Notes under the pieces: model-generated | What the model saw: only the letters and a program-made list of their open reading frames with translations | The model's database searches: none | What the model was told of the DNA's origin: nothing | Assembly: GCF_004358345.1 (NCBI RefSeq) | Contig: NZ_CP037952.1 | Location: 4,960,001 to 5,024,000 of the forward strand | Length of the DNA stretch: 64,000 nucleotides | From: Parashewanella spongiae | Lineage (GTDB): Bacteria > Pseudomonadota > Gammaproteobacteria > Enterobacterales > Shewanellaceae | Direction: 5' to 3' | Position numbers and translations under genes: made by a program | Shown here: positions 1 to 8,628 of the stretch, in pieces | Position numbering within the stretch: position 1 is the first letter of the stretch | How the letters are laid out: each line of letters begins with the position of its first letter

Positions 1-659
1 ATTTGCTCTAACTCACTATTTATATATATTCTAATGGCCTGAAACACCCGAGTGGCTGGATGTTTATGCTTCTCTTTTTTCTTTGTGATCCGAAAAATCA
101 AATCTGCTAGGTCTTTCGTACGTAAAAACGGAGTCTTTTCTCGATCCGCCGCGATACATCGTGCAATGTGACGTGAATTTTTTTCTTCACCATAGGTTTT
201 AAATACCCATGCCATATCTTCAATTTCGGCTCGCGCTATCCACTCTGCCGCTGTTTGGCCTTGGCTATTATCCATCCGCATATCAAGTGGACCATCACGC
301 AAAAAACTAAAGCCCCGTTCTGCATCATCCAACTGGGGTGAAGAAACACCAAGATCTAACAAAACACCATCTATTTTACCGACTAGATTTAATTCATGAA
401 CATACTGTTCCAATTGACCAAATCCACCATGAACAATGCAAAACTTTGCATCATCTGAAAATTGCTTTGCTGCTTCAATAGCTTGAGGATCACGATCAAT
501 AGCAATTAAACGACCATGAGAACCCAATTGAGAAAGCACGATCCGTGAATGCCCTCCACGTCCAAACGTGCCATCAATATAGATGCCGTCAGGTTTAATA
601 TTTAATCCGCCTACGGTTTCATTCAGTAGGACGGACAAATGGGCATAATTTTCACTCAT
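1..659 (-). CDS. rsmH: 16S rRNA m4C1402 methyltransferase RsmH (MraW), 3' part cut by window edge
   Basis: RsmH is an S-adenosylmethionine-dependent enzyme that methylates N4 of C1402 in 16S rRNA and is normally the second gene of the dcw cluster. Translating the minus strand from the ATG at 657-659 gives [14 protein letters not shown], then the SAM-binding signature [10 protein letters not shown] and later [13 protein letters not shown], all typical of the family. About 219 codons are present and the C terminus lies outside the window. It starts 26 bp after the mraZ stop, so both are probably cotranscribed from the mraZ promoter. No other identification fits. Confidence 0.97.
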   Translation of the reverse strand, partial: MSENYAHLSVLLNETVGGLNIKPDGIYIDGTFGRGGHSRIVLSQLGSHGRLIAIDRDPQAIEAAKQFSDDAKFCIVHGGFGQLEQYVHELNLVGKIDGVLLDLGVSSPQLDDAERGFSFLRDGPLDMRMDNSQGQTAAEWIARAEIEDMAWVFKTYGEEKNSRHIARCIAADREKTPFLRTKDLADLIFRITKKKEKHKHPATRVFQAIRIYINSELEQ

Positions 660-685
660 ACAGCTCTTCTTTTAGTTGCTATCAC

Positions 686-1144
686 CTACAGCGAAAAGTT
701 AGCCAATCTTTCATTATTGGCTAAGGCTTCACTTGATATGGCTTGTTTGCTTTCTTCTATGAGACGTTGCCACTCGTCAGCATCCCACAATTCAAATTTA
801 TTTAATTGACCCACTAGCATGGTATGCTTTTCGAGCCCAGCATATTTTCTCAGGCTTAATGGCAGCAGTAAACGACCATTATTGTCTAACTCACATTCGT
901 GAGCATAACCAAGTAATAATCGTTTTAATGCGCGCTCTGTCGGCTGAGTATCAGACAGTGATAGCAACTTAGTTTCAATGTGTTGCCATTCATGAATGGG
1001 ATATATCAATAAGCAGGAAGATTGTATATCAACGGTAATGACTAATTTTCCAGAAGATTCAACGCGCAGTAACTCTCGGTATCGCGTTGGCATCGCGATC
1101 CGACCTTTACTGTCTAAGTTAATCCCACTGGCGCCTGAAAACAC
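686..1144 (-). CDS. mraZ: Transcriptional regulator MraZ
   Basis: MraZ is a DNA-binding regulator with two AbrB-like (SpoVT/MraZ) half domains that heads and represses the division and cell-wall (dcw) cluster. The 152-residue product starts MFSGASGINLDSKGRIAMP and has the second half-domain DNNGRLLLP near residue 87; length and motifs match the family. The start is GTG (1142-1144), preceded by an AAGGA ribosome-binding site. Three direct repeats of the MraZ-box type lie 26-52 bp upstream, so autoregulation is likely. rsmH follows. Confidence 0.97.
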   Translation of the reverse strand: MFSGASGINLDSKGRIAMPTRYRELLRVESSGKLVITVDIQSSCLLIYPIHEWQHIETKLLSLSDTQPTERALKRLLLGYAHECELDNNGRLLLPLSLRKYAGLEKHTMLVGQLNKFELWDADEWQRLIEESKQAISSEALANNERLANFSL

Positions 1145-1169
1145 TGTTTACCATCCTTGTCAGCAAATG

Positions 1170-1197
1170 TTCCACAATTACCCACATTTTCCCACAT
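1170..1197 (-). promoter_or_regulatory. MraZ operator: three direct repeats at 10-bp spacing
   Basis: On the minus strand the heptamers TGTGGGA, TGTGGGT and TGTGGAA start exactly 10 bp apart (plus-strand 1190-1196, 1180-1186 and 1170-1176). This is the arrangement of the MraZ box described for enterobacterial mraZ promoters. It lies just downstream of the predicted -10 element and upstream of the mraZ ribosome-binding site, as expected for a repressor site. The third repeat is degenerate. Confidence 0.85.
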
Positions 1198-1203
1198 TAG
1201 CTA

Positions 1204-1233
1204 AGTTTAGGGACAGTTGACAATAAATGTCAA
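1204..1233 (-). promoter_or_regulatory. Predicted sigma70 promoter of mraZ-rsmH
   Basis: The minus strand has TTGACA (plus 1228-1233), an 18-bp spacer and TAAACT (plus 1204-1209). The -35 is consensus and the -10 matches 4 of 6. It sits immediately upstream of the MraZ repeats and 46 bp from the nearer end of the IS4 element, so the insertion appears to spare the promoter. Confidence 0.6.
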
Positions 1234-1278
1234 GCAATGTTCACTTTTAAGAATCCCGCCACAAAGCGGGTTATAGAC

Positions 1279-2756
1279 CAATGGCACTAACTTAAGAATT
1301 ACTTCTGATATACCTTAAGCCTACGTGCTTGCTTTCTTGAATGTTGTAACCTTGGTGTCGGTTTCGGTCGCCTTTTCTTTGCTCTCGGTTCTTTTCTCCC
1401 TGGGCGATTGCCAACGATATGCTCGCCGATAATATCTGCTATCACATCCAATAAAGTGTCAATGATCCCTTCGGTGGCTTGCAAAAGTAATATCTGAAAA
1501 TCTTGTAATGCGTCATGTGCGGCTTTAAAACTTGCCTCTCTAGGCGATATTCCTTTTTTTCTGCCGCTCGGCACATAAGTGCCCTTATCATGTTGTAAAC
1601 TAACAAATGAACATCAATTTCCTTACGCACCATATCTGGACTACCACACCTTAAAATATCCATTTTCATCATGGTCTTGATTGACCTAAAATCCAACTCG
1701 ATATGCCATCGTGAAACGTATAAATCAATAATATCTTGCTTCGGATAGACTTCTTTATCCGTGAGCGTGGTAACAATGATACGTTTCTTTGTTCCTACCA
1801 TTCTGACGATAAGCTCTTCTGGCACTTGAGCGTAATCCTCTGGGGTCATCCATTCTGGACAGGATGGACGAATTAGCTTAAATAAACCATCTCGCTTACC
1901 CAGCTTTTCTTCACAGGTTCTGAAATCGACATTTCTGGCTCCGTTTTTTTCGAAAACAGCATCAACGCCTAACCCCATTAGTCCTACAAGAACAAAGTAG
2001 TTTTCGAAATTAGCATCTCCCAGCACAATGTCACCTTGTTTCAAGTCTGACTGCATACTTCTTAATAGTGCCTGCTCGCCAGTACCTTTCCCTTTACAAG
2101 GTGAAACAGCCGAGTCAATGACTGCACCGCTACCCAAAGAAATTAACACTAAAATCCGCAGCTGAGGAAAGCCCAGCCCTTCTTTTTGTGATTTAGGTTG
2201 AGGGAATTGGGCTTGGTTCTCGTGCGTATCAGGCATAGATAGTGTTGAGCCGTCAGTTAATAGCACTCTACGGCCATGCCATAAGTATTTCCCTTGAATC
2301 GCTTCATCTAAGTTTTTTCCTGATTTCTTCAATAGCGATTTAATTGACTCTGGAGATAACCGTTTTCTTGCTTTGCAGTAGGGACCTGTAATTATGCTGT
2401 TTTTCTCTCGACCTATAGCAATTTGATCTCTAGCGTCACTGATTAGTGTGCAACGACAAGACTTGTTTTCACTGGCAACTTGCTTCATGAAAAGCGAAAG
2501 TGTGTGGCAGGCGGGATACTTGCGTACTCTTTGAGTATTATCTTTTTGAAAATCTTCTAAATCTTGCAGAGTGAGAATTGAAGAAAGTTCATCTTCTTCC
2601 GTTTGAGCAAAGCGACGTAACAATTCTGGGGCATCATTGAAGAATTGGCGAGTTGTAGTATTCATGGCGTGACACTAGAAAAACCTTAATCTGTATGATT
2701 TACTCTCTATTGTTCAATTAGTAAACCTTCAGCTAAATCTTAAGTTAGTGCCATTG
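1279..2756 (-). mobile_element. IS4-family insertion sequence, complete
   Basis: The element is bounded by perfect 18-bp terminal inverted repeats CAATGGCACTAACTTAAG (1279-1296 and 2739-2756). It is flanked by a direct repeat GGTTATAGAC (1269-1278 and 2757-2766; 11 bp if a preceding shared G is counted), as expected for IS4-family target duplication. Its length is 1478 bp. Intact ends and identical duplications suggest a recent insertion. It separates the dcw promoter region from the PepSY genes. Confidence 0.93.
1299..2665 (-). CDS. IS4-family DDE transposase, expressed through two frames
   Basis: The first frame (1442-2665) has an IS4-type DDE core: LTDGSTLSMPD with the first Asp near residue 137, VLGDANFENYF with the second, and the Y-2-R-3-E-6-K signature in YVSRWHIELDFRSIK. 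After residue ~370 it leaves the family-like sequence; the expected C-terminal part (GISPREASFKAAHDALQDF) continues in the -1 frame (1299-1574). The switch point is a run of seven A (plus-strand T at 1554-1560) read as A AAA AAG in the first frame, the classical -1 slippery heptamer. Either programmed frameshifting makes the full protein, or one A has been lost. Confidence 0.85.
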
Positions 2757-2970
2757 GGTTATAGACTATTTACTGGGGGTTAGAGCTTATATTTAAGGCT
2801 GTTAACAGATTAAGATTAATGTATTTATTTCATAGACAATAAGATTCAAATTTGTTTAATTTAATCTATTGATCACCTTTTGCTGATCTAAATCAGAGCA
2901 TTTCGATATAAGTTAAATACCCTATATCGAATTGAGAGTTAGGTTTTATTTGTATTGAGCATCATATTTT

Positions 2971-3681
2971 ATGTGGAAGAATACTCGACGTTGGCACTGG
3001 TGGTTATCTATTTTAATTGGAGCTCAAGTGCTGATTTGGAGCTTATCTGGTGCTTATATGGTACTCACAGACATCCATTTTATTCGCGGGCAACATTTAA
3101 CTAAACCTCTGTCGCCTATCGAACTAACACCGAAACATATTGGTTATGGTTTTCAACAGGTTTTTACTGATTATCCTGAAGCTACAGATGTACAATTAAA
3201 CTTAACCACCCAACCGCCACAGATTCAGTTTAACACTGGCCAACAAATCATTAACGTAAGTATTATTGACGGTAAAGTGTTACCGAGGTTAACAGCAGAA
3301 GATATTTCAGCCCTAGCTCATGCCCACTATGCGGAAAAAGCATCAATTAAAAACATCCAATTACTTGAGCAAGCTCCTTCCGAAATAAGTGCCCGTCACG
3401 CACCCATTTGGCAAGTTACTTTTAATGACACAGCAAATACTACCTTTTACTTCAATGAGGAAACCCATCAATTAGTAATTAAACGTCATGATTTTTGGCG
3501 CGTTTTTGATTTTTTATGGCGACTACACATTATGGATTATTGGCAAGGTGAAAATATTCACACACCTTGGCTTACCGCAACCAGCATCTTTACATTGTTC
3601 ATGTCACTATTAGGGTTGTTGTTAATTTATCCATGGCTAAGACATTCGTTTTTTAGTCTCAAAACAATCAAGAGGAAATGA
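2971..3681 (+). CDS. PepSY-domain membrane protein (first of a pair)
   Basis: This 236-residue protein has an N-terminal membrane helix (about residues 10-32, LSILIGAQVLIWSLSGAYMV) and a C-terminal one (about 203-222), with a periplasmic domain between. The WHWWLSILIGAQ start and ending are typical of PepSY-associated TM proteins, often found with iron-uptake or redox genes. No TonB receptor or Fur-like box is visible here, so function stays open. The stop overlaps the next start (ATGA at 3678-3681), so the two are translationally coupled. Confidence 0.75.
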   Translation: MWKNTRRWHWWLSILIGAQVLIWSLSGAYMVLTDIHFIRGQHLTKPLSPIELTPKHIGYGFQQVFTDYPEATDVQLNLTTQPPQIQFNTGQQIINVSIIDGKVLPRLTAEDISALAHAHYAEKASIKNIQLLEQAPSEISARHAPIWQVTFNDTANTTFYFNEETHQLVIKRHDFWRVFDFLWRLHIMDYWQGENIHTPWLTATSIFTLFMSLLGLLLIYPWLRHSFFSLKTIKRK

Positions 3682-4436
3682 CAATGTGGCGTAAACTCCA
3701 TCGCTATTTAACGCTTATTGTCGGTCTGCCTTTTTTATCTTGGCTATTGAGTGGACTAGCTTTTAATTTATTCAGCGACAATGCATTAAGTGGAAGAACA
3801 CATTTTCAAATCACCCCTATAGTCGAAACCAAGCTACCCTGTAATTTCAACCTTCAGCAGACATTGAGCCAATTGAACGTAAAACGTCCCCAACACTCAA
3901 TATCTAAGATAAGGCTTTCACAATCATTGGGACGTTCTATTCTGATCATCAAATCTAAAAAAATATCACTTACTGACACTCAATATTTATGGGCTGATAC
4001 CTTGTTACCCATTGAATTGACTCAACAACAACTATTAGAGTTAGCAAAGGCTTCTTACCGATATAAAGAAAATGATGACAACAATAGTAATAAAGTCACT
4101 TTTTCTACCCCAGAATTATTGCCAGAGCATTTTAGTCGATTTAGAAATGAAGGTTCAACGCACCATAATCATTATCTGGTTCAGGTTAACGATAGACTAA
4201 AAACTCGTATTTATCTTAATGGAAACACGGCAAAAGTACTTGCCCATTTAAATCAGCAATCGGATGTAAAAGATATTTTATTTGCATTTCATTTTTTCGA
4301 TTTTGATCACGATAATGGCTTGGCCTTCAACCATTGGTTTATTCGGGTGGTTGCAGTGTTAACACTTTTATTGGCGATTTCCGGTACGGTCATCTTGTAT
4401 CGCAAGTTGAAGCTAAAATTTCAACGAGTTTGTTAG
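3678..4436 (+). CDS. PepSY-domain membrane protein (second of a pair)
   Basis: This 252-residue protein has the same architecture as its upstream neighbour: an N-terminal helix (LTLIVGLPFLSWLLSGLAFNL), a soluble middle part and a C-terminal helix (VVAVLTLLLAISGTVIL). It is coupled to the previous gene by a 4-bp overlap; the start may be the ATG at 3678 or the one at 3684 (MWRKLHRYL). The stop TAG uses the TA target site plus the first G of a MITE. Removing the MITE and one TA also gives TAG, so the insertion left the protein unchanged. The specific function is unknown. Confidence 0.75.
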   Translation: MTMWRKLHRYLTLIVGLPFLSWLLSGLAFNLFSDNALSGRTHFQITPIVETKLPCNFNLQQTLSQLNVKRPQHSISKIRLSQSLGRSILIIKSKKISLTDTQYLWADTLLPIELTQQQLLELAKASYRYKENDDNNSNKVTFSTPELLPEHFSRFRNEGSTHHNHYLVQVNDRLKTRIYLNGNTAKVLAHLNQQSDVKDILFAFHFFDFDHDNGLAFNHWFIRVVAVLTLLLAISGTVILYRKLKLKFQRVC

Positions 4437-4981
4437 GGTCTGTTGATCTTTCGTGATTGTTTTTGCAGCGATAAATTGGTTATTTCATGCAAGGCAGAGT
4501 TTGTGAGGTTTGGTTATTATCGACATACAAAACTGTCGTTACTTCGTTTCCAAATAAGAAAACGATAATGCAGCACCTTTTATTTAGAAAGAGCGACCAA
4601 TTTACGCTATCTTCGATGCTTTTGAGCATTCACTGTTCTGTGTTGTGATCAGCTCACTTAGATGGCTAAGCATCACTGCTCACGCCTTGAACCTAAAGAC
4701 ATCAGTTGAACGCTGAGTATACGAGTAACTGTTTGAGCAATACGATGATTTTATCATCATGGCTTTCACCCAATGAGTGAAGTGCTCTACGCTCACAAGC
4801 TTGCTAAAATGACTGCTATCTGCGTTGTAACTTTTGCAAGTAGAATAACTACTTGCTGCAAGCTACGCCTTACTATCAGCCATTTTTTCTACGCTTAAGA
4901 ACGCAGTCAACTGATGTTTCTAGGTTGAACAGATAAATGCTCAAATAGCACAAAATTTAATCCTGGAAGATCAACAGACCC
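4436..4981. repeat. MITE family M, copy 1, with a nested family A element
   Basis: The ends are GGGTCTGTTGATCTT at 4436 and its inverted form ending at 4981, flanked by TA on both sides (4434-4435, 4982-4983). The interior matches the inverted copy at 10843-11157 except for a second element inserted at 4692-4924. It has no credible coding capacity. A TA duplication and inverted ends suggest mobilisation in trans by an IS630/Tc1- or IS5-type transposase, which is inference. Confidence 0.85.
4692..4924. repeat. MITE family A, copy 1 (nested in family M)
   Basis: The terminal inverted repeats are CCTAAAGACATCAGTTGA at the left and the inverse of CCTAGAAACATCAGTTGA at the right. It is flanked by a 5-bp duplication TTGAA (4687-4691 and 4925-4929). 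It is 233 bp and nearly identical to 52405-52639 and 52922-53089. The pre-insertion site can be read from the uninterrupted M copy at 10.8-11.2 kb. Confidence 0.88.
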
Positions 4982-5014
4982 TAGTACGTTAAATGTCACT
5001 GTTCACATCTTGAA

Positions 5015-5112
5015 CCTAGATAAATCGGTTGAACGCACAATTTAACTTTAATCTATTGAAGTTAAATATAAAATTAAACAACCCGAAGTCACCCATCAGG
5101 TGAGTGCTGAAC
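5015..5112. repeat. MITE family B, half copy
   Basis: It starts CCTAGATAAATCGGTTGAAC after TTGAA and continues through an interior shared with 52805-52921 and 50735-50811 (inverted orientation), ending near GTGAGTGCTGAAC. The other end is missing. The flanks (TGTTCACATCTTGAA on the left, AGATAAGCAC on the right) resemble a degenerate family M end, so it seems to lie in a second, decayed M copy. Confidence 0.7.
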
Positions 5113-5135
5113 AGATAAGCACAAATATCCAGTCT

Positions 5136-5305
5136 TAAGGGACGTGGCGGAAGAATGTATACCAATTTTATCGTCACTCCTGCGAACGCAGGAGTCCAGA
5201 GTCTTTGGTTAATTTGGGCACAAGTCGCTGGATACCTGCGTTCGCAGGTATGACAAATTAAGCGTTGAAATTTAAATTGGTATTATTTGAACTGCGACAT
5301 CCCTA
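5136..5305. repeat. Family E repeat with two REP-like palindromes, copy 1
   Basis: The element of about 170 bp holds two hairpins, ACTCCTGCGAACGCAGGAGT and ATACCTGCGTTCGCAGGTAT. Imperfect inverted ends TAAGGGACGTGGC / TAGGGATGTCGC are followed by a shared TATACCAATTT / AATACCAATTT block. An inverted copy lies at 45613-45780. The palindromes resemble REP sequences widespread in gammaproteobacteria. It lies downstream of glpK. Confidence 0.8.
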
Positions 5306-5320
5306 AATAAGAAGCAACTC

Positions 5321-6820
5321 TTAATTGGTACGAGTTCTAGATACGGCCTGTTGCCAACCTTGGCCAAGCGATTGTCGTTCATTATCATTCATATCTGGAA
5401 TAAAATGCTTTTCAGCTTGGGTTTTATGTTTTAACTCTTCAATCGAAGACCAAAAGCCTACGGTTAAACCTGCAAGAAATGCGGCACCCAATGCCGTTGT
5501 TTCTTCAACACAACTTCTGATCACCTTGATATTAGCGATATCAGCTTGAAACTGCATGAGAAAGTCATTAATTACCGCACCTCCATCAACATTTAATTCA
5601 GACAGTTCAACACCACTGTCTTTTTCCATGGCATCAAGTAAATCTTTGGTTTGATAAGCGATGGATTCTAACGCAGCTCGAATAATGTGGTTACGATTTA
5701 CCCCTCGTGTTAATCCAACAATTGCACCTCGAGCATCAGCATCCCAATATGGAGCACCTAATCCAACAAACGCTGGTATTAAATAAACATTGTTAGTATT
5801 TTCAACTTGTGTCGCAAAATATTCGGTATCTTTGGCATGACGAATAAGACCCAGCTCATCGCGCAGCCACTGTATGGTTGCTCCTCCCATGAAAACAGAA
5901 CCTTCTAGTGCATAAGTCACCTCCCCTTCACCGCCAATGGCAATGGTCGTCAACAGCCCATGACTTGATGTAACGATGTTGTCTCCAGTGTTAAGCAATA
6001 AGAAACAACCTGTTCCATAAGTATTTTTTGCTTGGCCTGGCTTTACACATAACTGTCCGAATAAAGCCGATTGTTGATCGCCTGCGACTCCAGCGATAGG
6101 CACATTGGCGCCTTCCCCGATAATTCGGCTATAACCAAAGATTGAACTTGAACCTTTGACTTCTGGCAGCATGTTAATGGGGATATTAAATAACGTCAGT
6201 AATTCGGTATCCCAAGCTAACGTATGAATGTTATAGAGCATGGTACGAGCGGCATTGGTTGGATCGGTACAATGCACATTTTCTTCGGTTAGTTTCCAGA
6301 TTAACCATGAATCAACGCTGCCAAACAGTAACTCCCCTCGTTCGGCTCTTTGTTGTCCATCATCGATATGATCTAAGATCCAACGAATTTTCGAGGCTGA
6401 AAAATAGGGATCTAACACCAACCCGGTCTTTCGAGTGATTTCTGTTTCGTGTCCTTGTTGTTTTAAGGCCTCGCAAATATTGTTACTGCGCCTACACTGC
6501 CACACAATCGCATTGTATACGGGTTCACCTGTTAGTTTATCCCATACAATAGTCGTTTCTCGTTGATTGGTGATCCCTATAGCCGCGACTTGATCTTTGG
6601 GAATATTTGCTCGTGCAATCACCTCAGCTAACGCCGAACTTTGCGATGACCATATTTCCATCGGATCATGTTCAACCCACCCAGCTTTAGGGTATATTTG
6701 TTTAAACTCGCGTTGAGACTGAGCAACCATTTTAGCGTTATGATCAAACACTATGGCTCTTGAACTTGTAGTGCCTTGATCTAGAGCTACGACATATTTC
6801 TTCGTCACCAAGTCATCCAT
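5321..6820 (-). CDS. glpK: Glycerol kinase
   Basis: GlpK phosphorylates glycerol to sn-glycerol-3-phosphate with ATP in the cytoplasm. The 499-residue product has the N-terminal phosphate-binding loop [15 protein letters not shown], the FGGY-family signature region around [12 protein letters not shown], and the full family length. No glpF or glpD is adjacent, although a glycerophosphodiester phosphodiesterase at 51 kb could feed the same pool. It is separated from the upstream FadL gene by a hairpin terminator, so it is probably transcribed on its own. Sequence identity to the family is unambiguous. Confidence 0.98.
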   Translation of the reverse strand: MDDLVTKKYVVALDQGTTSSRAIVFDHNAKMVAQSQREFKQIYPKAGWVEHDPMEIWSSQSSALAEVIARANIPKDQVAAIGITNQRETTIVWDKLTGEPVYNAIVWQCRRSNNICEALKQQGHETEITRKTGLVLDPYFSASKIRWILDHIDDGQQRAERGELLFGSVDSWLIWKLTEENVHCTDPTNAARTMLYNIHTLAWDTELLTLFNIPINMLPEVKGSSSIFGYSRIIGEGANVPIAGVAGDQQSALFGQLCVKPGQAKNTYGTGCFLLLNTGDNIVTSSHGLLTTIAIGGEGEVTYALEGSVFMGGATIQWLRDELGLIRHAKDTEYFATQVENTNNVYLIPAFVGLGAPYWDADARGAIVGLTRGVNRNHIIRAALESIAYQTKDLLDAMEKDSGVELSELNVDGGAVINDFLMQFQADIANIKVIRSCVEETTALGAAFLAGLTVGFWSSIEELKHKTQAEKHFIPDMNDNERQSLGQGWQQAVSRTRTN

Positions 6821-6893
6821 TTTTTATGATCATGAATAAGTTAAAACTATCAGAAAATCAGCGATATCCCAAAAGATAGTCAACTCAAGTAGT

Positions 6894-6921
6894 AAAAAGC
6901 CCAGCATTAGCGAGGCTTTTT
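6894..6921. terminator. Bidirectional hairpin terminator between fadL-like gene and glpK
   Basis: AAAAAGCC (6894-6901) pairs with GGCTTTTT (6914-6921), with T-rich ends in both directions. It lies 15 bp after the FadL-like stop on the minus strand. Confidence 0.8.
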
Positions 6922-6936
6922 TAAAGAAATATGATA

Positions 6937-8334
6937 TTAAAACCTGTAACTGATTTGGGAACCCACTAGCCAAACATCACCTTGTGCTTCACCTTCAAAA
7001 TCAATTTCGGCTATATTTTCAAATGGCAATCCTGGTGGCGCTTTAATCGCTTGCTTTTCAATAATCGGAGCTTCACCACGAGATTTGATATAAGTGATGC
7101 CAAAATCAACATTCAAGTTTTTACTGACTTGATAACCTGCACCGACTGAAAACCATAAACGATCGGAATCAGGAATGGTCGTGGTTCGATATTCATCACT
7201 GACAGCGGTTTGATCGAGTGCCATACCCGCTCTCATTGCCAACGATGGGTTTACTTGGTATGTTGCACCGATGGCATATCGCCAGTTATCTTCGAAATTT
7301 TCAACTTTCAACACTTGATTGGCTATCGGCAAGTCAGTTGATGGATCAATAGGCTTCTCGATTCCAGGAAATTGCGCTCGTAATTCTTTAAATTCACTCC
7401 ATTGTGTCCAATTGATACTGGTATGGATTGCAAAATTATTGCTCAATTGATGATGGGTTGAAAATTCAGCAAAAGCAGGAAGTTCAAGAGGTAACTGACC
7501 ATCAAACTTTATATTTTTACCCTGCGCGTTTCGATACAATGCACCAGAGGCTGTACCTTTCAGTTCTAGCTCGACACCCGAGTGATAAGCAAGACCGAAA
7601 CGATGGTTTGCAGACAACTTATAATTTGCTCCTAATTGCCAGCCAAAAGCAACATCATCACCTTCAAGTGATTTTAAACTTGTGCCTGCTGCTGGTAATC
7701 TTTGTGCAATTGATTCAGGAATATTAGGATTGGCCTTTAATCCTTCAATCCACCCCGGCATCGAGGCATTGAGCTCACCATCACCATACACAACACGAAC
7801 ACCCGCGCCTAAAGACAGTTTATCGTCAACCTTAAATGCAATATTCGGGTTAAACTCAACCGTCTTCACTGAGGTATGTTGACCAAATAATGCTGCGGCA
7901 TGAGTCGCATCCACCTCTGTAGCTAAACCATAATTAGAGTTGACTGCCATGCCCCAAGTCCAATGCTCATTTAATTGGTTTGAATAGTAGAAGTTTGGTA
8001 CAACCGCATTATCTGCCACATCAGTGGCACTAGCAGGCATCATGAGTGGTGCAGAGCCTAGCAGAGGCGATAAAATAGAGACATCTCCTGGCACATCAAC
8101 ATTTGGCATGACATAAATTGCGCCAGCAGACACTTGGCGGCCTTTAAGTTCGATAAGTAATGCAGGGTTCTTTGCTTGAGCACTCGCATTATCAGCAATG
8201 GTTGCTTCACCAGCAAAAGCACGGCCTAAACCAGTTGATGAGTACTCTGCTAATTGAAAGCCAGCAGCGTGAACTTGAGTTGTTGAAGTGAATAATGCAG
8301 TCATTATTGCTGCATTTAATATACGTAGTTTCAT
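6937..8334 (-). CDS. FadL/OmpP1-family outer-membrane transporter
   Basis: FadL-type 14-stranded porins carry long-chain fatty acids or other hydrophobic molecules across the outer membrane. From the ATG at 8334 the protein has 465 residues, a signal peptide cleaved after TTQVHA, then AGFQLAEYSSTGLGRAFAGE, the N-terminal hatch region with the family signature, and ends in YRF as outer-membrane barrels do. The longer frame (to 8397) would put 21 hydrophilic residues ahead of the signal peptide, so the inner start preceded by AGAGA is preferred. A terminator follows. Confidence 0.93.
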   Translation of the reverse strand: MKLRILNAAIMTALFTSTTQVHAAGFQLAEYSSTGLGRAFAGEATIADNASAQAKNPALLIELKGRQVSAGAIYVMPNVDVPGDVSILSPLLGSAPLMMPASATDVADNAVVPNFYYSNQLNEHWTWGMAVNSNYGLATEVDATHAAALFGQHTSVKTVEFNPNIAFKVDDKLSLGAGVRVVYGDGELNASMPGWIEGLKANPNIPESIAQRLPAAGTSLKSLEGDDVAFGWQLGANYKLSANHRFGLAYHSGVELELKGTASGALYRNAQGKNIKFDGQLPLELPAFAEFSTHHQLSNNFAIHTSINWTQWSEFKELRAQFPGIEKPIDPSTDLPIANQVLKVENFEDNWRYAIGATYQVNPSLAMRAGMALDQTAVSDEYRTTTIPDSDRLWFSVGAGYQVSKNLNVDFGITYIKSRGEAPIIEKQAIKAPPGLPFENIAEIDFEGEAQGDVWLVGSQISYRF

Positions 8335-8628
8335 TATGTTATTTCTCTGATTTGTTACTGCGCGCTGTTGATAAACAGCCACAATTAGAGCAAACACTCG
8401 ACTGAGTAGACGGGAAGTGTACTGTGCAGATAAATCTTTGCAACTTTTTCCATTAATTATGGTCTCAGGCTATGCATCACATCTAGCTAATATGAAATAG
8501 AACAACATTCTGTTTTGCAGATATTATTCTTATCTCCGTTGCTATTCACTAATCATTACCGGATTGTTACAATCAATTCATTATTGAGAAAAATAAAAAG
8601 AAAAGTTCGTCATTTTGGGAGTTTTTAA

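Noticed and set aside
1255-1270. Terminator hairpin CCCGC/GCGGG next to the IS4 element
   Set aside because: The stem is only 5 bp with no T tract, partly inside the target duplication. Too weak to call.
2767-2970. Fur box ahead of the PepSY pair
   Set aside because: No GATAATGAT-type repeat is visible, so iron regulation was not claimed even though PepSY pairs are often iron-linked.
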